From positions 310,001-374,000 of the forward strand of contig NZ_CP114052.1 of the NCBI RefSeq assembly GCF_027125355.1: a DNA stretch of 64,000 bases, written 5' to 3'. Positions 55,884 through 64,000 of this stretch are shown in pieces. Within the stretch, counting starts at the first letter, position 1, and the number at the start of each line of letters is the position of its first letter. The notes under the pieces are model-generated. The model saw nothing but the letters and a program-made list of their open reading frames with translations, was not told where the DNA came from and ran no database searches. The DNA is from Peptostreptococcus equinus. GTDB lineage: Bacteria > Bacillota > Clostridia > Peptostreptococcales > Peptostreptococcaceae. The position numbers and the translations under genes were made by a program.

Positions 55884-57275
55884 ATGAAATATGAAGAAGC
55901 ACTAAGTTATATACATAATATTAGCAAATTAGGTATGGTATTTGGATTAGACTCTGTAAAAGAATTATTAAGAAGATTAGGAAATCCACAGGACAATATG
56001 AAATATGTTCACATTGCAGGTACCAATGGTAAGGGATCTACAGCGAGCTTTATAGCAAATGCTCTTATTGAATCTGGGTATAATGTTGGTCTATATACAT
56101 CTCCTTACTTAGAGAGATTTAATGAAAGAATTAGGCTAAATAATGAAGAGATAGAAGACCAAATATTAGCAGACTGTGTAGAGGTTCTAAAGAAACATAC
56201 CGATCAAATGTTAGCAGAAGGATTAAAACATCCAACTGAGTTTGACTTTGTCACAGCTTTAGCCTTTTACTATTATTCAATGAAAAAAACAGAAATTGTA
56301 GTATTGGAAGTAGGATTGGGCGGAAGATCAGATTCTACAAATGTAATAAAAGAATCTTTATTAAGCGTTATTGCTTCTATATCTTTAGACCATATAAATA
56401 TATTAGGCAATACTATTGAAGAAATTGCCTATGAGAAAGCTGGAATTATAAAAGAAAATTCAGCAGTGATGGTATATGGGCAAGAAGAATCGGTAATTGA
56501 AGTAATCAAAAAGGAGGCTGATTTGAAATCATCTAATATGATGGTTTCAAATCCTAGTCTTATTGAACTTAAAAAATCTAATTTAAATAATCAAATTTTT
56601 GATTGTACGTTATATGATGAAAGAAATTTAGATAATGTCAAAATTAGATTGATAGGCAAGCACCAAGTAAAGAATGCACTATTATCTTTAAATGCACTAG
56701 AATATTTAAAAAATGGAGCAGGACTAGATAGATTAAATGATGAGTCCATTTATAAGGCCTTTTTAAATACTAAATGGCCGGGAAGGTTTGAGATGATTAG
56801 CGATAATCCATATTTTGTAATAGATGGTGCTCATAATAAAGATAGTGCAAGATGTTTATCTGAAGAAGTAGGTAGGCTAGTAGATCCATCTTGGGAAAAG
56901 ATATTAGTACTTGGACTATTAAAAGATAAGGATGTAGATTCTGTAGTAAAGCTAATGGTTCCAAAGTTTGATTACGTAATTCTTACAAAGCCAGAAAATC
57001 CTAGAGCTATGGAAGTTGAGGAATTAGCATATAGAGTAGGAATGTATACTGAAAATATAATATGTATAGAAGATGTTGAAGACGCTTGTAAGTATGCTAT
57101 AGAATTAGCTAATTCAAAGTCAAATCTATATGTAGCTAATAATACAAAAAAGGTTAAGTCAAATCGAATTAAAAGTACATCGAAAGATAAGAAAAAAAAT
57201 AAAATAGTATTTGTAGCTGGTTCACTTTATTTAGTTGGAAAAGTTAGAACAGTGGTAAATAAAACATTAAATTAA
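55884..57275 (+). CDS. folC: Folylpolyglutamate synthase / dihydrofolate synthase
   Basis: This 463-residue Mur-ligase-family enzyme adds glutamate to folates. The ATP loop is HIAGTNGKGSTASFI near residue 44. GLGGRSDSTNVI and the N-linker DFVTALAF follow, and the C-terminal domain has DGAHNKDSA. Length is slightly above the usual 430, mainly through a basic insertion near the C-terminus (KKVKSNRIKSTSKDKKKNK). The valS-folC order is common in Firmicutes, so it is probably also under the valine T-box. It supports the one-carbon genes at 19.5-23 kb. Confidence 0.94.
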   Translation: MKYEEALSYIHNISKLGMVFGLDSVKELLRRLGNPQDNMKYVHIAGTNGKGSTASFIANALIESGYNVGLYTSPYLERFNERIRLNNEEIEDQILADCVEVLKKHTDQMLAEGLKHPTEFDFVTALAFYYYSMKKTEIVVLEVGLGGRSDSTNVIKESLLSVIASISLDHINILGNTIEEIAYEKAGIIKENSAVMVYGQEESVIEVIKKEADLKSSNMMVSNPSLIELKKSNLNNQIFDCTLYDERNLDNVKIRLIGKHQVKNALLSLNALEYLKNGAGLDRLNDESIYKAFLNTKWPGRFEMISDNPYFVIDGAHNKDSARCLSEEVGRLVDPSWEKILVLGLLKDKDVDSVVKLMVPKFDYVILTKPENPRAMEVEELAYRVGMYTENIICIEDVEDACKYAIELANSKSNLYVANNTKKVKSNRIKSTSKDKKKNKIVFVAGSLYLVGKVRTVVNKTLN

Positions 57276-57280
57276 TATAT

Positions 57281-57312
57281 AAAAAACTCTCAAATAATTT
57301 TGAGAGTTTTTT
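57281..57312 (+). terminator. Terminator of valS-folC
   Basis: AAAAAACTCTCAAA pairs perfectly with TTTGAGAGTTTTTT around TAAT. Confidence 0.88.
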
Positions 57313-57431
57313 ATATTTACTGACGTTTGGTTGCATCTGCAACATATTTTTATATATAAAAAATATATAATAAATTCATAAGTTAAAACAAAAAAATAAA
57401 AGTGGTAAAAATACTTTAATTATATGTAAAT

Positions 57432-57477
57432 ACGAAATAAAAAATTGAAATATTATATTTCGTGGTAGCAATATAAT
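57432..57477 (+). promoter_or_regulatory. Inverted repeat and -10 element upstream of hcp
   Basis: ACGAAATA (57432-57439) and TATTTCGT (57456-57463) form an 8-bp inverted repeat with a 16-base gap. It overlaps the -35 region of a TATAAT at 57472-57477, which has no consensus -35. This layout suits a transcription factor site. Confidence 0.4.
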
Positions 57478-57510
57478 AAGTAAGTATATTTTAAAAAAGG
57501 AGTTATTAAA

Positions 57511-59151
57511 ATGAAGGATTTAAACATGTTTTGTTATCAATGTCAGGAAACAGCTGGATGTTCAGGCTGTACAGTTAAGGGGGTTTGCGGAAAAACACCA
57601 GAAGTTGCAAGAATGCAAGATTTATTGGTATATGTTACTAAAGGGCTATCAGAAGTGACTACAAAATTAAGAGCTGAAGGCAAGATAATAAGCAAAGAAG
57701 TTAACCATCTAATAACCCTAAACTTGTTTACAACAATTACAAATGCTAACTTTGATTTTGATGTATTTGTAGATAGAGTAAATAAAACTTTAGATGTTAA
57801 GAAAGAAATGATAGAACAGTTAAACAGCAAAGAAAATCTTGGTGAAGCTGCTATGTGGGACGAAAGAGAATTAAGCGTAATGGAAGAAAAAGCCAAGAAA
57901 GTTGGTGTATTAGCTACTGAAGATGAAGATGTAAGATCTCTAAGAGAGCTTACAATTTATGGATTAAAGGGTTTATCAGCTTATTCAAAGCATGCCAATA
58001 TGTTATACCATGATAGTGAAGAAGTAGATGCATTTTTACAGGAAGCTCTTTACAAGACTACTCAAGATTTAAGTGTTGACGAATTAATAGAATTAGTTCT
58101 TGCTACAGGTGGTGCAGGCGTTAAGGGAATGGCATTACTAGATGGAGCAAATACAGATACATTTGGTAACCCAGAAATAACAGAGGTAAATATAGGAGTT
58201 AGAAATAATCCTGCTATATTAATATCAGGACATGATCTTTCAGATCTTAAGGCTCTATTAGAACAGACTAAAGGAACAGGAGTAGATGTTTATACGCATT
58301 CAGAAATGTTACCAGCAAATTACTATCCAGAATTCAAAAAGTATGATAATTTAGTAGGTAACTATGGAAATGCTTGGTGGAAGCAGAAAGAAGAATTCGA
58401 AAGTTTTAATGGACCAATATTGATGACAACTAACTGTATAGTTCCTCCAAAGGATTCATATAAGGATAGATTATATACAACTGGTTCAGCAGGATATCCA
58501 GGTTGTAAGCACTTCCCAGGAGAAGCAGGATCAACTAAAGATTTTTCAGCTATAATTGAACATGCTAAGAAATGTCCTCCTCCTACTCAAATAGAAGATG
58601 GAACTTTAGTTGGTGGATTTGCTCACAATCAGGTAATATCTCTTGCTGATCAGATAGTAGAAGCAGTAAATACTGGAGCTATCAAGAAGTTTGTAGTAAT
58701 GGCTGGTTGTGATGGTAGACATAAATCAAGAGATTACTATGCTGATTTTGCTAAGGCTTTACCACAGGATGCAGTTATTATGACAGCAGGATGTGCTAAA
58801 TATAGATACAACAAGTTAGGTTTAGGCGATATCAATGGTATACCTAGAGTATTAGATGCAGGTCAGTGTAATGATTCATACTCATTAGCAGTAATTGCTA
58901 TGAAATTACAGGAGGTATTTGGCTTAGAAGATATAAATGAATTACCTATAGTATTCAATATTGCTTGGTATGAACAAAAAGCTGTTATAGTATTATTATC
59001 ATTACTATACTTGGGTGTAAAGAATATTCATCTTGGTCCAACTCTACCAGCATTTTTATCACCAAATGTAGTTGATGTATTAGTCAAGAACTTTGGAATA
59101 GCAGGTATAGGTACTGTTGAAGATGATATAGAACTTTTCTTCAACAACTAA
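57511..59151 (+). CDS. hcp: Hydroxylamine reductase (hybrid cluster protein), class I
   Basis: This is a 546-residue Fe-S protein that reduces hydroxylamine in vitro and acts against nitrosative stress (NO) in vivo. The N-terminal cluster Cys are C8, C11, C20 and C26, with CX2CX8CX5C spacing ([21 protein letters not shown]), the class I pattern of strict anaerobes. Hybrid-cluster ligand segments include [38 protein letters not shown] and [10 protein letters not shown]. Length is normal. A monocistronic gene with AAGGAG; no Hcr reductase gene is adjacent, as is usual in clostridia. Confidence 0.97.
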   Translation: MKDLNMFCYQCQETAGCSGCTVKGVCGKTPEVARMQDLLVYVTKGLSEVTTKLRAEGKIISKEVNHLITLNLFTTITNANFDFDVFVDRVNKTLDVKKEMIEQLNSKENLGEAAMWDERELSVMEEKAKKVGVLATEDEDVRSLRELTIYGLKGLSAYSKHANMLYHDSEEVDAFLQEALYKTTQDLSVDELIELVLATGGAGVKGMALLDGANTDTFGNPEITEVNIGVRNNPAILISGHDLSDLKALLEQTKGTGVDVYTHSEMLPANYYPEFKKYDNLVGNYGNAWWKQKEEFESFNGPILMTTNCIVPPKDSYKDRLYTTGSAGYPGCKHFPGEAGSTKDFSAIIEHAKKCPPPTQIEDGTLVGGFAHNQVISLADQIVEAVNTGAIKKFVVMAGCDGRHKSRDYYADFAKALPQDAVIMTAGCAKYRYNKLGLGDINGIPRVLDAGQCNDSYSLAVIAMKLQEVFGLEDINELPIVFNIAWYEQKAVIVLLSLLYLGVKNIHLGPTLPAFLSPNVVDVLVKNFGIAGIGTVEDDIELFFNN

Positions 59152-59229
59152 TAACTTTTAAATATATAAAAATTTCTAAATAACATAAATTTGATAATAA
59201 AATAACTAATAATTATTTATAAAAATTAT

Positions 59230-59276
59230 AAACTAAAGTCTTTTTTAAAAAAAATAGACTTTAGTTTATTTTTTTA
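59230..59276 (+). terminator. Terminator of hcp
   Basis: AAACTAAAGTCT pairs with AGACTTTAGTTT (59230-59241 with 59256-59267), followed by a T-rich tail. Confidence 0.85.
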
Positions 59277-59388
59277 TCTAAAATAAATTAAAATTAATTA
59301 TTTTGAATTTTTAAAAATTTACTCTATCAAATTTTTGTTAAAAATTGTATAATATATGTATAGAAAAAAGGGTAAAGAGGAGATAATT

Positions 59389-60003
59389 ATGGAACACAAC
59401 ACCAATACAAATGAGAAAATCTATGGAAGAATATTACAACAGGAGAAGTTTATAGATGGTATTATATTGAAGTCTGAGGAAGAAATGATGGATATCGATC
59501 TTAGAAAAAATATAAATGAAAGGTTTCCTAAGATAGAACTAAAAAATCAGAGAGAATTTGAAGATAGAATAAAAAGTGAAGAAGGTTTTTTGGATAAAAT
59601 TTTGGAAAACGTTGAGATGAGACTACTATTTGCAATAAAATGTGTAATTGAAATTGATGAATCTCAGATAGTAAATTTGAAGAGTGTATTTTATGAAGAG
59701 GGAAAAGATATACCTGCTCATTATGAAAACCAGCCTATAAAGAGTGTTTATGATTCAATAAGAAATTCTTTATTAGATGGTGGAAAAAGTGAGGAAATAA
59801 ACCAGATAATAAATGAAGAATATGATGAGATCATATGGAAAAGAGAAATACCTACTACTAAATATTATTGGGATAAGATGGGAGTAGATTTTCAAAAATA
59901 CTATTTGGGTCTAAGAGAAACATTTATAAAGGGTTTGCTTGAAAAGACTGATGTTAAATTTACAAAGCTTGATGATACTGTATGCGTATTGACTAGAAAT
60001 TAG
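59389..60003 (+). CDS. Hypothetical protein, unrecognised
   Basis: I do not recognise this 204-residue acidic protein. It has no signal peptide, membrane helix, Cys motif or nucleotide-binding loop. It is rich in Glu, Lys and Ile, is mostly helical in character, and has two mildly conserved-looking segments (IYGRILQQEKFIDGI at the N-terminus; FQKYYLGLRETFIKGLLEK near the C-terminus). ATG 59389 follows AAAGAGGAG and is preferred to ATG 59356, which lies upstream of that site and only three bases after a TATAAT -10 at 59348-59353. It is a single gene converging with the DUF4364 gene. Confidence 0.7.
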   Translation: MEHNTNTNEKIYGRILQQEKFIDGIILKSEEEMMDIDLRKNINERFPKIELKNQREFEDRIKSEEGFLDKILENVEMRLLFAIKCVIEIDESQIVNLKSVFYEEGKDIPAHYENQPIKSVYDSIRNSLLDGGKSEEINQIINEEYDEIIWKREIPTTKYYWDKMGVDFQKYYLGLRETFIKGLLEKTDVKFTKLDDTVCVLTRN

Positions 60004-60044
60004 TTAATTTGATTAAAAAATATCGAGTATTATTATAGAAAAAT

Positions 60045-60128
60045 AAAAAAAGGATTATGCGCAGACTTACAAATTTTTAGATTTTTAGACATAAATTTTG
60101 GTCGTAATCGCAATAATCCTTCTTTTTT
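60045..60128. terminator. Long hairpin between convergent genes, probable bidirectional terminator
   Basis: AAAAAAGGATTATGCG pairs with CGCAATAATCCTTCTTTTTT (one bulged A and a mismatch) around a loop of about 47 bases. The loop can pair weakly with itself (GAC/GTC, AAATTT/AAATTT). A and T tracts flank both sides. The loop is longer than in ordinary terminators. Confidence 0.6.
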
Positions 60129-60133
60129 ATTTT

Positions 60134-60664
60134 TTACTTTTGTAAAATACTTAAAATTTCTTCATATTTATCTGATAATTCATTTGTCCATGAATTACAA
60201 ATAGATTTTGCTATTTCTTCATTGTCAACATTTAAATTAATTGACATCATATCATTTTTACCTTTGATTGCTAATAAAGTTACTATACAAGTAGTATCAC
60301 TTTGAACAATATAATTAGCCTGTTTTTTTAAATGTTCAGAATATAATTCTTCTTCATTTTCTATTAAGTAAGCATCAATTTTTTTCTTGAATATATCAGG
60401 TATTCTATTTTGAAAATATATTAATACCTCCATGCCACTTCTAGTTATTGCGTATAGGTCTGTATTATACTTATTATAAGTGGTTATAAAGTTAGCTTCT
60501 ATAATTTTAGGCACTAGAGTTTGGAGTGTAAAATAATCCATAACTTCTGTTTCCAATATTATTTGTGTAAGCTGTGTTGAGTTAATATCTTTCTTTATAT
60601 TATTTAAAGTATATAATACTAGTAGTTTTTCTAAAATTAAATCATCTGTAGAATTTTCAAACAT
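60134..60664 (-). CDS. DUF4364 family protein, predicted winged-helix regulator
   Basis: This 176-residue soluble protein resembles the DUF4364 family of Firmicutes. The N-terminal ~85 residues (LVLYTLNNIKKDINSTQLTQ, VMDYFTLQTLVPKIIEAN, YAITRSGMEVLIYFQNRIP) have the pattern of a winged-helix DNA-binding fold: a three-helix unit and a T/RxxG wing. The rest is a helical/beta domain of unknown role. The function as a regulator is a prediction from fold. AAAGGAGA precedes the ATG. Confidence 0.75.
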   Translation of the reverse strand: MFENSTDDLILEKLLVLYTLNNIKKDINSTQLTQIILETEVMDYFTLQTLVPKIIEANFITTYNKYNTDLYAITRSGMEVLIYFQNRIPDIFKKKIDAYLIENEEELYSEHLKKQANYIVQSDTTCIVTLLAIKGKNDMMSINLNVDNEEIAKSICNSWTNELSDKYEEILSILQK

Positions 60665-60822
60665 ATTAAAATCTCCTTTTTATATAATTATAACATATTA
60701 AGATACAAAAAGGAGATTTTCTGAATTAGTATTGGTTATCAATTCATTCATGTAAAATAATATATAATATTTATTACAAAATGTTCACAATTTTGTATAT
60801 ATAAACACAAAAGATATAAAAA

Positions 60823-60831
60823 TGGTATAAT
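60823..60831 (+). promoter_or_regulatory. Extended -10 promoter of the carboxypeptidase gene
   Basis: TGGTATAAT lies 33 bases before the ATG at 60865, with no clear -35. Confidence 0.45.
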
Positions 60832-60864
60832 AATAATTGGCATAATATGTAGGGGGTAGATGTA

Positions 60865-62127
60865 ATGAATATTTTTATTAATAAATTTAAAAAAATATCA
60901 ATTGTGACCATATCGTTATTAATATGTATTGGCCCTATGTCGCAAGCCGAAAGTAGGTATAGTGATCATTATTCTGATTCTGCAATAATATCAGATTATA
61001 AAACCAATAGAATAATTTACGAAAAAAATGCAGATAAAAAAACAGCAATGGCGAGTTTATCTAAATTAATGACTCTATTAATTACTTTTGACTCTATAAA
61101 GGAACATAATGTTAGCAAAGAAGATATAGTTAAGATTGAAGCTGGAGATTACAATAGAGAAGGTACTAATATGAAGCTTGTACCGGGTGAAGATGTAAAA
61201 TTAGGACATATGATGGATGCTTTGATGATAATATCTGCTAATGATGCGGCTTTGGCAATTTCTAGGCATGTAGGAGGAGATTATGGACATTTTGTAAATC
61301 TTATGAATCAGAAAGCCAAGGAAATCGGTATGAAAGATACAGTTTTTTATAATCCTAATGGTCTTCCTATGAAAATGAACATAAATAATAAGAGTTTAGT
61401 GGTGGAAAATCATACCACAGCAAGAGATGTTCTTGAATTATGTAAATTTATATATAAAAATTACCCTGATGAACTGACTGAAATAACAAATAAAACAGAT
61501 TTTGTAGATAAAGCAAAATCTATAAATGAAGAAAATACTAATCCATTATTGCCTTTGATTCCACAGGTAGATGGATTAAAAACTGGATTTACTACCGCAG
61601 CAGGATATTGTCTTACTTACTCAATGCCTATTAGAAAAGATTCAAATAATGATGTAAATAATAGAATAATTGGTGTGAGTATGGGAGCTCCAAGTAAGGA
61701 AGCAAGAAAAATGGCTTCATACGAAGCTTTGAACTATATAAATAAACATTACTATTCGAAATCATATAAAAAGGCTAACCAATCCGTTGTCAAAACAAAG
61801 ATAAATGGAATGGGTAATTTTGAAACAAATTTAGTATCAAAAAAAGATATAATATTTGTTAAAAAGAATGGAGAAGACATAAAACAGGAAATAACTTATT
61901 ATAGAGTTAAATTATCTGAAAGCCCACAATCACCTTTAGCAAAATTAGTACTAAAAGATGGGCGTGGAAATATAATTGCTAGCTCAGATTTATATTCAGA
62001 AATACAAGCACAGAGTTTAGGCATATTTGCTAAATTAGAACTGCTGATTTCTTCTTGGTTTGTAGATGATGATAGAAAGGCAGAAAATCAATATTTACTT
62101 GATTTTCCAGTATATGAAGTATTCTAG
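60865..62127 (+). CDS. D-alanyl-D-alanine carboxypeptidase (low-molecular-weight PBP, DacF-like)
   Basis: This is a 420-residue secreted serine peptidase that trims the last D-Ala from peptidoglycan stem peptides. The signal peptide ends near QAES (about residue 29). The active-site motifs are SxxK at S64-K67 (ASLSKLMT), SxN in ISANDAA and KTG in VDGLKTGFT. A C-terminal beta domain (about 300-390) and a semi-hydrophobic segment near FAKLELLISSWF could provide membrane attachment. AGGGGGT precedes the ATG. It is a single gene ended by a strong terminator. Confidence 0.94.
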   Translation: MNIFINKFKKISIVTISLLICIGPMSQAESRYSDHYSDSAIISDYKTNRIIYEKNADKKTAMASLSKLMTLLITFDSIKEHNVSKEDIVKIEAGDYNREGTNMKLVPGEDVKLGHMMDALMIISANDAALAISRHVGGDYGHFVNLMNQKAKEIGMKDTVFYNPNGLPMKMNINNKSLVVENHTTARDVLELCKFIYKNYPDELTEITNKTDFVDKAKSINEENTNPLLPLIPQVDGLKTGFTTAAGYCLTYSMPIRKDSNNDVNNRIIGVSMGAPSKEARKMASYEALNYINKHYYSKSYKKANQSVVKTKINGMGNFETNLVSKKDIIFVKKNGEDIKQEITYYRVKLSESPQSPLAKLVLKDGRGNIIASSDLYSEIQAQSLGIFAKLELLISSWFVDDDRKAENQYLLDFPVYEVF

Positions 62128-62200
62128 ATGAAAGATAGGTTTATAAACTAATATAAGGGATAGAAAATAAGTGAATACAAATAATAAAATAAAGTATAAT

Positions 62201-62235
62201 AAAAAATGGTCATTCTAAGTGAATGACCATTTTTT
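62201..62235. terminator. Bidirectional terminator between convergent genes
   Basis: A perfect 15-bp inverted repeat (62201-62215 with 62221-62235) with a TAAGT loop and A6/T6 flanks. Confidence 0.9.
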
Positions 62236-62240
62236 GCATT

Positions 62241-63557
62241 CTATTGAAGTTTAATAAATTCCCTATATAGATTATAGTCAACTTGATCTAGTGAGACTAC
62301 CAACTCAATACCATTTTCTATATATTCATATTTATCAACTACATATTTTTCCTTTATCTTACTAAATAAATCGCCTCTTTGAAATGGAAGTAATAAATTA
62401 ACTGTATAAAGATTTTTGCATAGATTTTTTTCTATAAGTTTCATTAATTTATCTGTATTTATATGTTTTTTTGCAGACATATATATAATGTCATCTTGAT
62501 TTTTTGGATATATATCAAGATCTAATTTATCTATTTTATTGTATACTGTTATAGTATCTTTTTCGTCAACACCCAGATCTTTTAGTACAGATAGAGTAGT
62601 TTCTTGTTGTATATCTGAACTAGAGTTAGTAGAATCGACAACATGAAGTATTAAATCTGCATATTTAACTTCTTCAAGTGTAGATTTGAAAGCATCAATT
62701 AAATCATGTGGTAACTTGCTCACAAAACCTACAGTATCAACCAGTAAAAATTCTCTTTTGTTAGGAAGCAGTGCCTTTCTAAGGGTTACATCCAGGGTTG
62801 CAAATAACATATCTTTAACAAACACATTCTTTTCAAGCTCGTAGTCTGGATGAGATTGAATTAATTCATTTAAAAGAGTAGATTTACCTGCATTAGTATA
62901 CCCTACTAGAGCAACAATGGGTACGCTATTTTTACTTCTTTGGGTTCTTTGGACCTCTCTATTTTTAGAGATTTCTCTCAATTCTTTTCTAATATTTGCA
63001 GCTCTATTTAAGATATGTCTTTTGTCTTTTTCTAACTTTTGTTCACCAGGGCCTCTAGTACCAATACCAGCACCAGTTCTAGACATTTGTTCACCCATAC
63101 CATATAATCTTGGAAGGCGGTATTTCAATTGAGCAAGTTCAACCTGCAATTTACCTTCTTTACTTTTTGCTCTTTGGGCGAATATATCCAATATAAGCAT
63201 AGTTCTATCGACTATTTTCTTGCCTATAATATCTTCTATATTTCTTAATTGGGCGCCAGATAATTCATCATTAAAAATAATAATATTTGCATCTAGAGAA
63301 TCAGCGTAAACTTTTATTTCTTCTATTTTTCCACTTCCTAGATAAGTTGCTGTATCTATGTTGTTTTTATTTTGTATAATTGAACCTACAACATCAGCGC
63401 CTGCAGCTTTTGCAAGTTCTTTTAATTCTTCCATAGAATCCTCTATATCAATATCTGAGGATTTTTTTATTGTGCTCGTTAGATTCAATCCAACGCACAA
63501 TGCTTTTTCTTCAATATTTGTGTTAGTATCATTTAGTATTGTTTTCTTTGAACTCAT
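62241..63557 (-). CDS. hflX: Ribosome-associated GTPase HflX
   Basis: This 438-residue GTPase splits stalled 70S ribosomes in studied bacteria. The N-terminal HflX domain has ATYLGSGKIEEI and FNDELSGAQLRN, then a Gly-rich helical linker LYGMGEQMSRTGAGIGTRGPGE (written here in part: GIGTRGPGE). The GTPase domain has P-loop GYTNAGKST (219-227), DTVGFVSKLP (G3) and NKID (G4). ATG 63557 is chosen; TTG 63566 nine bases upstream is only two bases from AAAGGA. The start is on the - strand, divergent from the Cys-rich gene. Confidence 0.95.
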   Translation of the reverse strand: MSSKKTILNDTNTNIEEKALCVGLNLTSTIKKSSDIDIEDSMEELKELAKAAGADVVGSIIQNKNNIDTATYLGSGKIEEIKVYADSLDANIIIFNDELSGAQLRNIEDIIGKKIVDRTMLILDIFAQRAKSKEGKLQVELAQLKYRLPRLYGMGEQMSRTGAGIGTRGPGEQKLEKDKRHILNRAANIRKELREISKNREVQRTQRSKNSVPIVALVGYTNAGKSTLLNELIQSHPDYELEKNVFVKDMLFATLDVTLRKALLPNKREFLLVDTVGFVSKLPHDLIDAFKSTLEEVKYADLILHVVDSTNSSSDIQQETTLSVLKDLGVDEKDTITVYNKIDKLDLDIYPKNQDDIIYMSAKKHINTDKLMKLIEKNLCKNLYTVNLLLPFQRGDLFSKIKEKYVVDKYEYIENGIELVVSLDQVDYNLYREFIKLQ

Positions 63558-63668
63558 AGTTAGCAAAGTCCTTTCAATTTTATATATATATTATATCATA
63601 TTAGTAAAGAATATGTTTTTATTGAAGATACAAAGATTTTTGAAGTATGTGTTTGAGTATATCTATTA

Positions 63669-63677
63669 TGGTATAAT
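63669..63677 (+). promoter_or_regulatory. Extended -10 promoter of the Cys-rich gene
   Basis: TGGTATAAT lies 34 bases before the ATG at 63712. Confidence 0.45.
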
Positions 63678-63711
63678 AAAAATATTAAATTATTATAAAG
63701 GAGAATTTATT

Positions 63712-63969
63712 ATGAATTCCTATAAATTTTTTTCTAATAAGGAGTGTGAATTTTTTCCATGTCACAATACAGGTGATATAGAAGGATTTAATTGTCTATT
63801 TTGTTTTTGCCCCTTGTATACATTAGGTGAATTTTGTGGAGGAAATTTTAGATATAATAAAAAAGGAATAAAAGACTGTAGTGACTGTAATTTACCTCAT
63901 AAAGCAGAAAATTATGAGTATATAATGTCTAAGTTTAAATTGCTAAGTGAACTAGCTAGAAGGAGGTGA
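63712..63969 (+). CDS. Cysteine-rich small-domain protein
   Basis: This is an 85-residue protein with nine Cys and two His. The pattern FFSNKECEFFPCHNT, CLFCFCPLY, FCGGNF, CSDCNLPHK matches the Cys-rich small domain (zf-like) family, which is thought to bind metal and is often found near cobalamin biosynthesis genes. The much longer open frame upstream is antisense to hflX and is not coding. AAGGAGAA precedes the ATG. The next gene starts five bases after its stop. Confidence 0.85.
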   Translation: MNSYKFFSNKECEFFPCHNTGDIEGFNCLFCFCPLYTLGEFCGGNFRYNKKGIKDCSDCNLPHKAENYEYIMSKFKLLSELARRR

Positions 63970-63973
63970 TTTT

Positions 63974-64000
63974 ATGCATAAAAAAAATGAATCAAAAAAG
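63974..64000 (+). CDS. Start of a further gene, cut by the window end
   Basis: A perfect AGGAGGTGA site (63961-63969, overlapping the previous stop) precedes ATG 63974. Nine codons are visible (MHKKNESKK). The product cannot be named; by position it is co-transcribed with the Cys-rich gene, and a cobalamin-pathway gene is one possibility. Confidence 0.6.

Noticed and set aside
63358..63711. Long N-terminal extension of the Cys-rich protein
   Set aside because: The extension is antisense to hflX, while a promoter (TGGTATAAT) and an AAGGAG site directly precede ATG 63712.
1..64000. CRISPR array, tRNA or rRNA gene, insertion sequence or prophage
   Set aside because: No regularly spaced repeats, no tRNA cloverleaf or GGTTCGAATCC-type arm, no transposase, integrase or phage genes were seen. 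The pilus island is not flanked by visible mobility genes.

Overview
The window is low-GC, strongly AT-rich DNA with Firmicute-style AGGAGG ribosome binding sites, extended -10 promoters and T-box leaders. It encodes cell-wall-binding-repeat (CWB2) surface proteins, an [FeFe] hydrogenase, a class I hybrid cluster protein, a 2-enoate-reductase-type flavoenzyme and folate one-carbon genes. This fits an anaerobic clostridium of the Peptostreptococcaceae, most likely Peptostreptococcus or a close relative. That assignment is an inference from gene content; no rRNA or tRNA gene is present to test it.

Layout. Position 1-3.8 kb holds the end of a radical SAM gene, a TPR protein and a CWB2/NlpC-P60 wall protein. 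Position 4.4-13.9 kb is a complete sortase pilus island: a SpaH/EbpB-like backbone pilin, an accessory pilin, three sortases and a 1.2 kb-residue tip adhesin. The adhesin carries four CnaB/SpaA-like domains and two predicted MSCRAMM-type N2-N3 modules. Position 14.0-18.0 kb is an arginine unit: a T-box leader, an amino-acid-binding lipoprotein, argG and argH. Position 18.05-19.2 kb is a DUF3793-flavodoxin pair under a promoter with a near-perfect Fur box. Position 19.4-26.5 kb holds fhs, then fchA-folD-ClC exchanger-UvrD helicase. Position 26.6-29.3 kb is a second arginine T-box driving a complete ABC amino-acid transporter.

Position 29.4-44.3 kb is mainly housekeeping: an AEC transporter, a NifS-like desulfurase with ThiI and a patatin, a 2-enoate-reductase-like enzyme, a DEAD-box helicase, a class A PBP, an ABC-F ATPase and a group B-like [FeFe] hydrogenase. 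Position 44.4-48.8 kb is pstSCAB-phoU behind a four-repeat, 11-bp-phased Pho box. Position 48.9-52.8 kb is a 1,273-residue CWB2 surface protein with six copies of an unrecognised repeat. Position 52.9-57.3 kb is a valine T-box with valS-folC. The window ends with hcp, an unknown protein, a DUF4364 regulator, a D,D-carboxypeptidase, hflX, a Cys-rich small protein and the first codons of one more gene.

How the parts work together. The two arginine T-boxes tie uptake (two paralogous binding proteins, one permease/ATPase pair) and citrulline-to-arginine synthesis to charged tRNA-Arg. The valS T-box acts as an internal control: the same context that gives a GTA (Val) specifier there gives AGA (Arg) in the other two. 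Both arginine leaders carry a second antiterminator/terminator module with no second Stem I. In the folate block, FolD has lost the residues needed for cyclohydrolase activity and sits directly after a dedicated cyclohydrolase (FchA), so the bifunctional enzyme appears to be split between two proteins.
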